DNA of 63,589 bases from Suilimivivens sp964402925 (GTDB lineage Bacteria > Bacillota > Clostridia > Lachnospirales > Lachnospiraceae). Shown piece by piece: positions 8,360 through 17,411 of the stretch. The stretch is taken from positions 1-63,589 of the forward strand of contig CAYOED010000010.1 in the NCBI GenBank assembly GCA_964402925.1. The letters run 5' to 3'. Under the pieces are notes generated by a model. That model was not told where the DNA came from. It ran no database searches and saw only the letters and a list, made by a program, of their open reading frames with translations. Each line of letters begins with the position of its first letter. The stretch's first letter is position 1. Made by a program: the position numbers and the translations under genes.

Positions 8360-9301
8360 TTGAATCCTAAAGTTAGTATTATTATGCCAGTGTATAATGC
8401 AGAGAAATATATAGAAAAAACAATTAATTGTATGCTGGAACAAACATATAAGAATTTTGAATTAATTTTGATAGTTGATTGTCCTACTGATGGAACACTA
8501 CAGGCAGTATCAGAAATAAAAGATGAGAGAATACGTATAATTAGAAACTCGTACAATAAAGGGATTTCATATAGCAGAAATTGTGGCATGGAAGAAGCTA
8601 AGGGAGAGTACATTGCGTTAATGGATCATGATGACTTGGCTCCCAAGGATAGAATTGAAGTAGAAGTAAAGTATTTGGATGAACATCCGGAGATAGATGT
8701 GGTAGGTGGGGGGTATGCAAAGATTGATTCAAGTGATAAAGTTATATCATGCGGGAGAACAGTACCGCTAAATAATCCGTTATACATCAAGGCACAATTA
8801 CTGTTTTACTGTCCTATGGCAAATGGCTCAGCTATGTTTAGAAAGAAAATTGTAGAAAAATATAAGATTAAATACCAAGATGGATTATTAGGTATGGAAG
8901 ATTATCGATTCTGGGTAGAATGTTCTGCATATGGAAAAATGACAAATTTGAATCAGATATTGCTATATTGGAGACAGTCAACTAGTACTGAATCATGGCG
9001 CGTTAGGACCAATATGATTGAGGACAGAAAAAGGAAGTTTGCTGAAATTCAACGATATGCATTAAAGTTAAATGGCTTCACATTAGATGATGACGAATAT
9101 TATATTTTTAATAAGTCGTTTGAGGAATTTAATACACAGGAATATACAAGAGAAGATATTGAAGCAGCATTTGGTGTTGTAAAAAAAATCATATTTCAGG
9201 CAAATAAACGGAATCTTGAAAATGCAAAAGAAATAAAAATTGCATGTAAAAAAAGAATGACAAGAATGATTGAAAATGCTGAAATTTGGAATGAACTGTA
9301 A
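8360..9301 (+). CDS. family 2 glycosyltransferase
   Basis: A 313-residue GT-A fold enzyme (PF00535) with VSIIMPVYNAEKYIEKT at the start, ILIVDCPTDGT, and MDHDDL, where the DXD-like motif is HDD. A TTG start at 8360 is served by AGGAGG at 8346-8351. It is a close paralogue of the gene at 14108 (shared SIIMP.YNAEKY, YIALMD.DDL, LGMEDYRFWVE and LLYWRQ blocks), so the pair probably arose by duplication within the locus. It is predicted to extend the repeat unit; the sugar is unknown. Confidence 0.88.
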   Translation: MNPKVSIIMPVYNAEKYIEKTINCMLEQTYKNFELILIVDCPTDGTLQAVSEIKDERIRIIRNSYNKGISYSRNCGMEEAKGEYIALMDHDDLAPKDRIEVEVKYLDEHPEIDVVGGGYAKIDSSDKVISCGRTVPLNNPLYIKAQLLFYCPMANGSAMFRKKIVEKYKIKYQDGLLGMEDYRFWVECSAYGKMTNLNQILLYWRQSTSTESWRVRTNMIEDRKRKFAEIQRYALKLNGFTLDDDEYYIFNKSFEEFNTQEYTREDIEAAFGVVKKIIFQANKRNLENAKEIKIACKKRMTRMIENAEIWNEL

Positions 9302-9392
9302 ATAAAAAAATTATATATATTCAATAAAATTTGACTGAAAATGTAATAGTCCAATTCAAATTAGAGAAAAAGCGGGAGGAGAAACTTCAGAT

Positions 9393-10313
9393 ATGAGAGA
9401 TTTCGGAGAACTATGCAGAGAAAAAATACGAGAAATAAAAGATAAATGTAGTGGGAAAAATGTATATTTGTGGGGAGCGGGAAAATATGGAAGTATTGTC
9501 AAACAAGTATGCGATGAAAATGAAATAGAGATAGCTGGATTTATTGATAAGAATTCTGCTGAGAGGCAATGCTATTTGGGCTATCCGGTTAAAGATAAAA
9601 GTTGCTTAAACAGCAAAACGGATTATGTATTAATAACGATTAAACAACTTGATACAGATATACTAGATTTCCTACATCTGAAAAATTTTGATAATAATCT
9701 TTTTTGCTACATAAATATATCCAATTTAAGAAATGAGGAAGATATTGTTTACAAGGGATGCAAAATTGGAAGATATACTTATGGATATGAATTTATGTTT
9801 TTGCAGGATTTCCCGTTAGCAAAGGAGATAGGTCGTTTTTGTTCAATAAATGGATCAGCAAAAATTTTAAATAATCATCCTTTAGGATATGTGACGACAC
9901 ATCCTATGCTTGATACACCAATGTTCTATGGAAAGAATTACTGGAAACGAAGTGAACTGTGTGCAAAATATGGTAAGTATTTTGATAATCCGGAATGCGA
10001 TAAAAGTCCATTAAGGGAAAACACGCCAGTTATCATTGGGAATGATGTGTGGATTGGAGCTAATGTTTGTATTCTGCCGGGAGTAAAAATTGGCGATGGG
10101 GCGATAGTTGCTGCGGGAGCTGTTGTAGCCAAAGATGTGCCACCATATGCCATTGTGGGGGGTGTTCCGGCAAAAGTTATAAAATACAGATTTGAGAAAG
10201 AAATAATAGAAAAGTTTTTGGAAATAAAGTGGTGGAATTGGTCATTAGATAAAATTGAAGATAATATAGAATTTTTTTACAATCCAGTTGAGTTTGTTTG
10301 CAAATTTGCTTAA
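9393..10313 (+). CDS. hexapeptide-repeat O-acetyltransferase with N-terminal Rossmann-like module
   Basis: A 306-residue protein with the module at about residues 23-110 (NVYLWGAGKYGS, then GFIDKNS) and a left-handed beta-helix acyltransferase domain of the CatB/xenobiotic acyltransferase type from about 125 to 270 (IGNDVWIGANVCILPGV, GDGAIVAAGAVV, YAIVGGVPAKVI). It should acetylate the glycan using acetyl-CoA. The layout resembles PglD, in which a nucleotide-sugar-binding module precedes the beta-helix, although the beta-helix here is of another subtype. GGAGGAG at about 9375-9381 sets the start. Confidence 0.85.
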   Translation: MRDFGELCREKIREIKDKCSGKNVYLWGAGKYGSIVKQVCDENEIEIAGFIDKNSAERQCYLGYPVKDKSCLNSKTDYVLITIKQLDTDILDFLHLKNFDNNLFCYINISNLRNEEDIVYKGCKIGRYTYGYEFMFLQDFPLAKEIGRFCSINGSAKILNNHPLGYVTTHPMLDTPMFYGKNYWKRSELCAKYGKYFDNPECDKSPLRENTPVIIGNDVWIGANVCILPGVKIGDGAIVAAGAVVAKDVPPYAIVGGVPAKVIKYRFEKEIIEKFLEIKWWNWSLDKIEDNIEFFYNPVEFVCKFA

Positions 10314-10350
10314 TATGCCTATATGACGGTCGAAAGTAAGGAGCGTAGAG

Positions 10351-11184
10351 ATGAAAAAATGTACATACATAATAGTAGGAATATTAGCAATGGTGATTCT
10401 GGGGGGAGGCATTGCAAATTATGAGAAGTGGCAAGGTGAGCAAATTAGTATTTTACAGAATAATGATAAGACCAGAAGAGAAGAAATGGACGCATTAAAT
10501 GCTGATATTTTAGAACTTCAGAATAGACTTCTTGCACTAGAAACTGGAAAAGTGGTTGAATATGATACAAATGGATATAATTATTTAGCAATAGGGAATA
10601 GCATTACCACACATGCAAAGTGTGATTATTGGTGGGATGAGAGGGGGATGGCTTCTACAAGTAAAGAAAATGATTATGTACATCTTGTTTCTTTGTATTT
10701 GAAGGAGTATTATAAAATACAGGTTACTCATATTGTGAATTATGCGAGTTGGGAAGTGCAAAGCAATGATAGAGCAGAGACGTATGAACTTATTGATCCT
10801 TATTTAAGCCCGGAAGTGGATTTGCTAACCGTACAGTTAGGGGAGAATGTTAATGATTTGACCATGTTTTCAAGTGATTTTGAGGCATTGATACTTTACC
10901 TCAAATCAAACTGCCCAAATGCTGAAATTATGATAATTGATGATTTTTGGGATAATAGTGATAGGAGAAATATAAAGCAATCCGTTGCTGAAAATTGTGG
11001 AGTTACATATGTCGATTTGAGTGAAATTAGAGAGAAAGCGGAGTATGAGTGTGGATTAGGAACCATTGTGTATGGAGATGATGGGGAAGAACATGTGGTT
11101 GAACATAGTGGTGTTGCAGAGCATCCTGGAGATGCAGGCATGAAATATATAGCTGATGCCATTATAAATCAAATTCAGAAATGA
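10351..11184 (+). CDS. membrane-anchored SGNH-like hydrolase
   Basis: A 277-residue protein with one N-terminal membrane helix (about residues 5-22), a short predicted coiled coil (about 35-65), and an SGNH/GDSL-like domain. The block-I motif is GNSIT with Ser84 as putative nucleophile, and the catalytic His is probably His258 in EHPGDAGM. The domain would lie outside the membrane. Such proteins add or remove acyl groups on surface glycans. It follows the acetyltransferase by 37 bases, which fits an acylation-editing role. The GDS-to-GNS change is common in the superfamily. The substrate is unknown. Confidence 0.68.
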   Translation: MKKCTYIIVGILAMVILGGGIANYEKWQGEQISILQNNDKTRREEMDALNADILELQNRLLALETGKVVEYDTNGYNYLAIGNSITTHAKCDYWWDERGMASTSKENDYVHLVSLYLKEYYKIQVTHIVNYASWEVQSNDRAETYELIDPYLSPEVDLLTVQLGENVNDLTMFSSDFEALILYLKSNCPNAEIMIIDDFWDNSDRRNIKQSVAENCGVTYVDLSEIREKAEYECGLGTIVYGDDGEEHVVEHSGVAEHPGDAGMKYIADAIINQIQK

Positions 11185-11253
11185 AATGCTATGTACTGTG
11201 GATTAGTGTATTAGTACTTTGAGTATTGTGAAAGGAATGGATATAAGTATAAA

Positions 11254-12699
11254 ATGAAATTAGTTATTTATGGAAAGGGCAAGATATTTAATCAAATAGA
11301 ATCGAAAATAGATTGGAAGTCAGTTGTAGCTATTGTCGATCAAAAGGCTGAAGAAAAGCAGATGTTTCACAATCATATTCCAATTTTTAAACCAGAAAAA
11401 CTTGTGAAAACTGACTATGATTATATTATAATTTGTTCGGATAAGTATTTTCGATCAATAAAGAGAGAGTTAGTAGGGACATATTTTGTTGATGAAAATA
11501 AAATAATGTCATGGCATGTTTATGATGAAATGCCATTTGTGTTTTCTGATATGGTTCATGATTTTTTGCAAAAGTATATAGGCGAAAAACAAATTGATAA
11601 GATTCTTGATGTGGGGTTAAATTGTGGAGGTATAAGTGGATTTATAGGTCGAATTGATGCTGCTAATCGACATGTGAAAACAGATGGACTTGGAGAGACG
11701 AAATTTCCCAGTTTTAGGAATTATTTTTTTAACATATATTCTAATTCTGCTCAAATTAAAGAGAAATATGATGCAATAATATTGCCTTACAATTATAGTG
11801 AATTTATTACCGATAATGAGATAAGGAGAATAAAGTGTGACAGTATAGTCTATATATCTCCGTACAGATTTGACAGTGTAGATGAAATAAATTCTTTGCA
11901 AGAGATAGCTCAAAAAAAGCTGGCGCAGAAAATTTTACTAAAAAATGCTTTGATTTGCATCTACGAAAATATTGAGAATGACAGGAATGCTGATTGTAAA
12001 ATATATGTTGTCTCACATAAAAAGTATAATTTGTTATCATCTGATTTGTATATACCTATATGCGTAGGAGAGAACCCTTGGAATAATAGTTTTTTATCTG
12101 AATGCTGTGGAGAAAATATTGTTCGATATAATGATAGAATAAATGAATGCACTGCGTTGTATTGGATATGGAAAAATACAGAAAGTGAAATTGTTGGGAT
12201 AAATCATTATCGTAGGTATTTTTACAATAACAGCATTGAATATTCTGCAAACTATTTGTCTAAGAACAGAATATGTGAAATATTGGAGGATGAAGCGTAT
12301 GATATAATTTTACCAAATTTACTGACACTCAATGTATCAGTATATGAAAATATACGAATAACAGTGGGAGATGAACTGGTAAAAAAAGCATATGACTTAA
12401 TTAGAAGTTTATTATTAGAAAAGCAACCTGATTATGTTGATGCGTTTGACTATGTTTTAACTGGTAATAAAATGTATCCATGCAATATGTTTGTGGCGAG
12501 ACGAGAAGTGATGAATGAATATTGCAAATGGTTATTTTCATTTATTATAGATGCAGCAGAGTTGTTGGATGTTTCTGAGTGCGATTACTTGAGAAAAAGA
12601 ACAATTGGTTATTTTGCAGAAACTATGATGACTTGTTGGACATTAATGCGGCTATTACGAATATACGAATTGCCTATTACAAATGTATGGCTAGATTAA
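11254..12699 (+). CDS. DUF4422 glycosyltransferase-like protein with N-terminal Rossmann-like module
   Basis: A 481-residue protein. Residues 1 to about 95 are the module (LVIYGKGKIFNQI, then AIVDQKAEEKQ). Residues about 95-245 are an unassigned middle part, opening with ILDVGLNCGGISG, which looks like a degraded class I methyltransferase motif. From about 247 it matches DUF4422 (PF14393): IYVVSHKKYN, YIPICVG, then WKNTESEIVGINHYRRYF. DUF4422 proteins are found in capsule loci and are predicted glycosyltransferases. The ribosome site is weak (AAAGGAA, about 16 bases upstream). Confidence 0.72.
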   Translation: MKLVIYGKGKIFNQIESKIDWKSVVAIVDQKAEEKQMFHNHIPIFKPEKLVKTDYDYIIICSDKYFRSIKRELVGTYFVDENKIMSWHVYDEMPFVFSDMVHDFLQKYIGEKQIDKILDVGLNCGGISGFIGRIDAANRHVKTDGLGETKFPSFRNYFFNIYSNSAQIKEKYDAIILPYNYSEFITDNEIRRIKCDSIVYISPYRFDSVDEINSLQEIAQKKLAQKILLKNALICIYENIENDRNADCKIYVVSHKKYNLLSSDLYIPICVGENPWNNSFLSECCGENIVRYNDRINECTALYWIWKNTESEIVGINHYRRYFYNNSIEYSANYLSKNRICEILEDEAYDIILPNLLTLNVSVYENIRITVGDELVKKAYDLIRSLLLEKQPDYVDAFDYVLTGNKMYPCNMFVARREVMNEYCKWLFSFIIDAAELLDVSECDYLRKRTIGYFAETMMTCWTLMRLLRIYELPITNVWLD

Positions 12700-12718
12700 C
12701 TTTGACGGGAGACAAATT

Positions 12719-14092
12719 ATGAAAACTATTATATGGGGAATCGGGAAAAATTATGAGGCAAATAAAAAAATATTTCGAAAAGAGATTGAAATTGTAGGAT
12801 TTATTGATAATAATAAAGAAAAGCAAGGAAAAGAACTTGACGGAATTAAAATTTATTCGCCTGAAGAAATTAATGACTTGGATTTTGATTGTATTTTTAT
12901 TTTATGTAAAAGGTATGCTGAGGTTCGTAAGCAATTGATGCAATTAGATGTACAGGATGATATTGTGGTCTATGATGTAACACAGATAGAAATATTGTGT
13001 GAGTTGCCTAAAGCGGTGTATTATGATTATTCTGTTCATAAAAGAAATGCAAAAAAATTACTCGTATTTTCGCCAGCTCTAATTTCAACTGGTGCACAAA
13101 ATGTATTATATGTTTTTTTGAGTATATTGATGAAGCAAAACTATGATATTACAGTAGTATCCAAAGCTGACGGGGCATTGAGAGAGAGATTGGAGCAGAT
13201 AAAAGTTTCTGTTGTGATTACAGCCGATTTTAGAAGCTGCAATCCAGAAATAGCGGAGTTAGTTGATTGGGCAGATGTTATTTTGGTTAATACGTTATGG
13301 CTATCATATGTTGTAGAAGGAGTAAGTACATGTAAGAAAACTATTTTATGGTGGTTACACGAATCGGCAGCACTGTCTTATGTAGATATTCCTAGTTTAA
13401 AAAGAAATCTTCTAACAAAAAATGTTTGCACATATGCAGTTAGCGAAGTTGTTAAAAAATATTTAGAAGGAAAGAGTGGTTTGTTTAATAAAATTAAACT
13501 ATTACCATTTGGGATTCCTGAATACGATGCAAAGGTTGAATGTGCTGATGCAGTAAAAAATAAGGTTATTTTTGCTATTATAGGTGGTATGGGGCATATT
13601 AAAGGTCAGGATATTTTTATTGATGCAATAAGTTGTTTACCTCCCCAATATTTAAATTCTGCTGAATTTTGGATTGTCGGAGGAGGAACATTGGCAGATG
13701 ATTTAGTTCAGAAGGCTAGTTTAATTGATTCAATAAAAATTCTAGGGGAAATAGATAATAAAAAAATGCCGGAATTATATGAAAAATTAGATGTTGTAGT
13801 ATGCTGTTCAAGAGAAGAGTCCATGTCAGTAACAGTTATTGAAGGATTTATGAATGAGAAAACAGTAATTGTGTCAGAAAATGCAGGCGTAGCAGCTTTT
13901 ATTGATAATGGAAATAATGGGTTTGTTTTTAAAAATGAAGATGTAAAAGGGTTATGTGAACGTATAAAGTGGGTTATTGATAATAGAGACATGTCAATAA
14001 TAATAGGAAAGGAATCGAGAAAAATTTATGATAAATATTTTTCGATACCGGTATTTGAAGAACGTATACTTAAAGTTATGGAAGCTGAATGA
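12719..14092 (+). CDS. family 4 (GT-B) glycosyltransferase with N-terminal Rossmann-like module
   Basis: A 457-residue protein with the module at residues 1 to about 95 (TIIWGIGKNYEA, then GFIDNNKEKQGKE) and a GT-B glycosyltransferase from about 115. The C-terminal nucleotide-binding half has IGGMGHIKGQDIFIDA, then LYEKLDVVVCCSREESMSVTVIE, which includes the E-x7-E-like motif of GT4 enzymes. GGGAGA lies just upstream of the ATG. It sits in tight series with neighbouring transferases. Confidence 0.85.
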   Translation: MKTIIWGIGKNYEANKKIFRKEIEIVGFIDNNKEKQGKELDGIKIYSPEEINDLDFDCIFILCKRYAEVRKQLMQLDVQDDIVVYDVTQIEILCELPKAVYYDYSVHKRNAKKLLVFSPALISTGAQNVLYVFLSILMKQNYDITVVSKADGALRERLEQIKVSVVITADFRSCNPEIAELVDWADVILVNTLWLSYVVEGVSTCKKTILWWLHESAALSYVDIPSLKRNLLTKNVCTYAVSEVVKKYLEGKSGLFNKIKLLPFGIPEYDAKVECADAVKNKVIFAIIGGMGHIKGQDIFIDAISCLPPQYLNSAEFWIVGGGTLADDLVQKASLIDSIKILGEIDNKKMPELYEKLDVVVCCSREESMSVTVIEGFMNEKTVIVSENAGVAAFIDNGNNGFVFKNEDVKGLCERIKWVIDNRDMSIIIGKESRKIYDKYFSIPVFEERILKVMEAE

Positions 14093-14107
14093 TGGTGGGG
14101 TGAAAAT

Positions 14108-15040
14108 ATGAATCCAAAAGTAAGTGTAATAATGCCTATATATAATGCGGAAAAATATGTAAAAGGAACAATTGAGTGTATTTTAACGCAAACATTTGAA
14201 GATTTTGAATTGATTTTAATTAACGATCATCCGACAGATTTGACATTGGATATTGTTAGGAGTATTAAGGATGATAGAATTCGAATTATTGATAATGATA
14301 AAAATCGTGGAATTGCATATAGCAGAAACAGAGGTTTGAAGGAGGCTAAGGGTGAATATATAGCTCTAATGGATGATGATGATTTATCACCAAATTATAG
14401 GTTTAAATTTGAGGTAGAATATTTAGATGAACATCCAGAAATTGCTGCTATTGGTGGCGGATTTAGAATAATAGATGAAAATAACGAATTTGTAAGTGGT
14501 GTCACACCTACTTTACAGAATCCCAATTATGTAAAAGCACAATTAATGTTTTATTGTACAATGTATAATGGCTCAACTATGTTCAGAAGGAACATTGTTG
14601 AAAAACATAATATATTGTATAAAGATGACTGTCTTGGCATGGAAGATTATAGATTCTGGGTAGAATATTCATTGTATGGGAAAATGACGAATACGACAGA
14701 TGCATTATTGTATTGGAGACAAGCACCAACAACGGAAACAATAAAAGTGCTGAATAATAAAGAAAAAGAAAGAGAAGTGGTGTTTGCAGGCATCCAAAGG
14801 TATGCAATAGAGTCAAATGGATTTAAACTTACAGAGAGAGAAATAGAAGTATTTACAAATTCATTTATGGAATTGAAAGTTAAACAAGAAAATAAAGAAA
14901 GCTTAAAAGAATTGTTTGAAGTTTTGAAAAAAATGATTGTGCAGGCTAGGGAGATGGGAAAAGAGAATGCAAATGAGATTATGTATGCATGTAGAAATCG
15001 TTTTTTGGAAAAACTAAAAAAAGCAGATATTTGGTATTAA
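14108..15040 (+). CDS. family 2 glycosyltransferase
   Basis: A 310-residue GT-A enzyme with VSVIMPIYNAEKYVKGT, LINDHPTDLT and MDDDDLSPNY, so the metal site is a clean DDD. It is a paralogue of the gene at 8360, sharing the order and spacing of LGMEDYRFWVE and LLYWRQ. The last third (about 215-310) is a charged helical tail shared with 8360 and with the first half of the next gene. It starts 16 bases after the GT4 gene. Confidence 0.88.
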   Translation: MNPKVSVIMPIYNAEKYVKGTIECILTQTFEDFELILINDHPTDLTLDIVRSIKDDRIRIIDNDKNRGIAYSRNRGLKEAKGEYIALMDDDDLSPNYRFKFEVEYLDEHPEIAAIGGGFRIIDENNEFVSGVTPTLQNPNYVKAQLMFYCTMYNGSTMFRRNIVEKHNILYKDDCLGMEDYRFWVEYSLYGKMTNTTDALLYWRQAPTTETIKVLNNKEKEREVVFAGIQRYAIESNGFKLTEREIEVFTNSFMELKVKQENKESLKELFEVLKKMIVQAREMGKENANEIMYACRNRFLEKLKKADIWY

Positions 15041-15059
15041 AACATTAAGGTGTAAATAA

Positions 15060-17306
15060 ATGAACTCAAAAATATCAGTAGTTATATTAATTGATAGTCT
15101 GGAAGAATATGTAAAAGAAACTGTGAATAGCATTATTACGCAAAGCTATGCAAATATAGAAATATTATTAACAGGCAATTTTTTATATGAGGAAGGGCTG
15201 TGTTTTTTTCGTGAGATTTTAGATAAACGAATTCATATAATTGATAATCGGGAGTCGGATTATAATAATGTGAATAGAGGAATTAAAGAAGCTACGGGCG
15301 AGTACATTACCATAATACATGCTGGAGATATTGTTCCAAATGAAAGGTTTGAAATACAGATTAAGTATTTAGATCAGCACTCTGAGATAGGTGCACTCGG
15401 AGGAGGTGCATCTATAATTAATACTGAGGGTGTAGAAATTGCATTGCCGCGATTTGTACAATCGGATCCGGACTACGTCAAGGCAATGATGATGTTTGAA
15501 TGTCCTATAATACTAGGTACTGTATTGATTAAAAAAAGTGTGATTGACAAGTATCATATTATGTATGATACTTGTTTGGGAGATTATGCGGATTCTCGTT
15601 TCTTGTGTGAAGTTGCATTAAGGACTAATATTGCGAACATGCAGGGGGACTTTTTAAGGTATTGTAAGGAAAGGATGGATAAAAATAGGATTAGAGATAA
15701 TAGAGAATCTAAAAGAATACTTTCAGATATACAGGAATTTTGTCTTGGATTCAATGGCTTTCAGGTAACAAAAGAGGAACTAAATATTATTGCAAGTTCG
15801 TATGACATGGCGGCTGATGTAGATATTAGTCTGCTTTGTGACACACTGAAGAAAATTGTCAAACAGGCTTTTATAATGCAATTGAACTGGAGAGAAAGCT
15901 TACTATACGTATGTCGTAATCACTATTTGGATGTAGTAAAAAGGGCAGGAATCAGAATTAGAGAAGGGCTTGATAAGCTGGGATTTTCATATGAAATAAA
16001 TGAGAAGAGCCTTCCATTAGTTTCAGTTGTTATTCCCACATATAATAGAGCGGACAAGGTCGAAAGATCAATATATAGTGTATTAAATCAAACTTACAGA
16101 AATGTGGAAATTATTATTGTTGATGATGGATCGACGGATTCGACAGAAAAAGTAATTAGTAATTTGATATGCAATAATTCGAATATCTATTATTATAAAA
16201 TGGAAGTAAATGGGGGACCTGCTTCGGCAAGGAATTACGGAGTCGCCAGAACCCATGGTGATTATATTGCATTTCATGATGATGATGATGAATGGCACCC
16301 GGATAAATTATTTATTCAGATGACATGCATGCTAAATGATTCATCCGTAGACATGACTTTTGGGCAAATGTCTAGATATAATGATGGAGAATTTGTTGAC
16401 ACGGTATTAGCCGAATTTGACTGGTACAAAATGAAGGATGATTTTCATTTGGAAGAGGTTTTGAATAATTATGTAGGGGCACCTACTATAGTTATAAAAA
16501 AAGAGGCTTTTGAATGTGTTGACGGCTTTACTGAAAAACTGAATTGTTTAGAGGATTGGGATTTTGCAATTCGAGCATCAAAAAAACTAAAATTAAAATA
16601 TATTGGCACACCATTGATGGATGTTAACATTTCGAAGAAATCTGTTACACATGATTTGGACGGATATGTTTATTCATGGTCTTATATATTGCGAACAAAT
16701 ATCAAAGAGGTAGTTAGCACAGGCCGATATATATCTTTGATGAAGAAGCATTTAAGAAACACAATTTCTGGAAGTGCAGAATTATTACATTATTTAGAGT
16801 TAGTAAAGGAATCTTTGACCGCAGATATTTTTGACGGAAGCGAAGTATTGGAACTAATTGTGGATACTGATGAATATGACTTTTGGATGCGTTTGCAGAA
16901 ACAGGAAGAAGAAAAGAAGTGCCAACTGCAAGAGTTGACAAATCAAATTAAAAGAAATGAGTTGCTGCAACAAGAGCTGGCGGCTCAAAATGAAAGAACA
17001 GAGAAACAGCAACGTGAACTTATATGTCAAGTGCAATATTCGGAACAGCTGAAAGAAGAACTTTTAAAGCAAGCACAACATTCAGAAGAACAGCAGCGAG
17101 AACTTATACATCAAGTGGAATATTCAGAACAGCTGAAAGAGGAACTACTAAAACAAGTACAATATTCAGAAGAACAGCAGCAAGAACTTTTAAAGCAAGT
17201 ACAATATTCAGAAGAACAACAGAGAGAAATTATAAGACAAATGCAGAAAGTTGAAATGCTAGAACAGAAAATTGCGAAATATTGCGTAAACAGAAAAAAT
17301 CTGTAA
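15060..17306 (+). CDS. tandem family 2 glycosyltransferase with C-terminal coiled-coil repeats
   Basis: A 748-residue protein. Residues 1 to about 300 resemble the GT2 paralogues at 8360 and 14108 but lack the acidic site: the DDD position reads HAGD, so this half is probably inactive. Residues about 318-560 form a second, canonical GT2 domain (VSVVIPTYNRADKVERS, IVDDGSTDST, then FHDDDDEW). From about 610 to 745 the chain is a long Gln/Glu-rich coiled coil built from imperfect 14-residue units (xQYSEEQQxELLKQV). The coil may link it to partner enzymes. The tail repeats also show at DNA level (about 17030-17240). Confidence 0.82.
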   Translation: MNSKISVVILIDSLEEYVKETVNSIITQSYANIEILLTGNFLYEEGLCFFREILDKRIHIIDNRESDYNNVNRGIKEATGEYITIIHAGDIVPNERFEIQIKYLDQHSEIGALGGGASIINTEGVEIALPRFVQSDPDYVKAMMMFECPIILGTVLIKKSVIDKYHIMYDTCLGDYADSRFLCEVALRTNIANMQGDFLRYCKERMDKNRIRDNRESKRILSDIQEFCLGFNGFQVTKEELNIIASSYDMAADVDISLLCDTLKKIVKQAFIMQLNWRESLLYVCRNHYLDVVKRAGIRIREGLDKLGFSYEINEKSLPLVSVVIPTYNRADKVERSIYSVLNQTYRNVEIIIVDDGSTDSTEKVISNLICNNSNIYYYKMEVNGGPASARNYGVARTHGDYIAFHDDDDEWHPDKLFIQMTCMLNDSSVDMTFGQMSRYNDGEFVDTVLAEFDWYKMKDDFHLEEVLNNYVGAPTIVIKKEAFECVDGFTEKLNCLEDWDFAIRASKKLKLKYIGTPLMDVNISKKSVTHDLDGYVYSWSYILRTNIKEVVSTGRYISLMKKHLRNTISGSAELLHYLELVKESLTADIFDGSEVLELIVDTDEYDFWMRLQKQEEEKKCQLQELTNQIKRNELLQQELAAQNERTEKQQRELICQVQYSEQLKEELLKQAQHSEEQQRELIHQVEYSEQLKEELLKQVQYSEEQQQELLKQVQYSEEQQREIIRQMQKVEMLEQKIAKYCVNRKNL
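17020..17245 (+). repeat. tandem 42-bp-type repeat encoding coiled coil
   Basis: The 3' end of the glycosyltransferase gene carries several near-identical units such as CAATATTCAGAAGAACAGC, spaced about 42 bases, alternating EQLKEELLK and EEQQRELL types. Such repeats change copy number by slippage, so strains could differ in coil length without losing frame, because each unit is a multiple of three. Confidence 0.7.
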
Positions 17307-17411
17307 AAGAAGTGTAGCAATTAATGTCGTTAAATAAGATAATTTGCAAAAGAGGTAAACGTCAATAGGTCACTAAGCATTCAGCGATACAATGCTTAAT
17401 ATGGAGGTAAA

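Noticed and set aside
17024..17254. Thr/Ser-rich repetitive ORF in another frame of the coiled-coil repeat
   Set aside because: It is the +1 frame of a real repeat-bearing gene; its regular composition comes only from the tandem DNA repeat.
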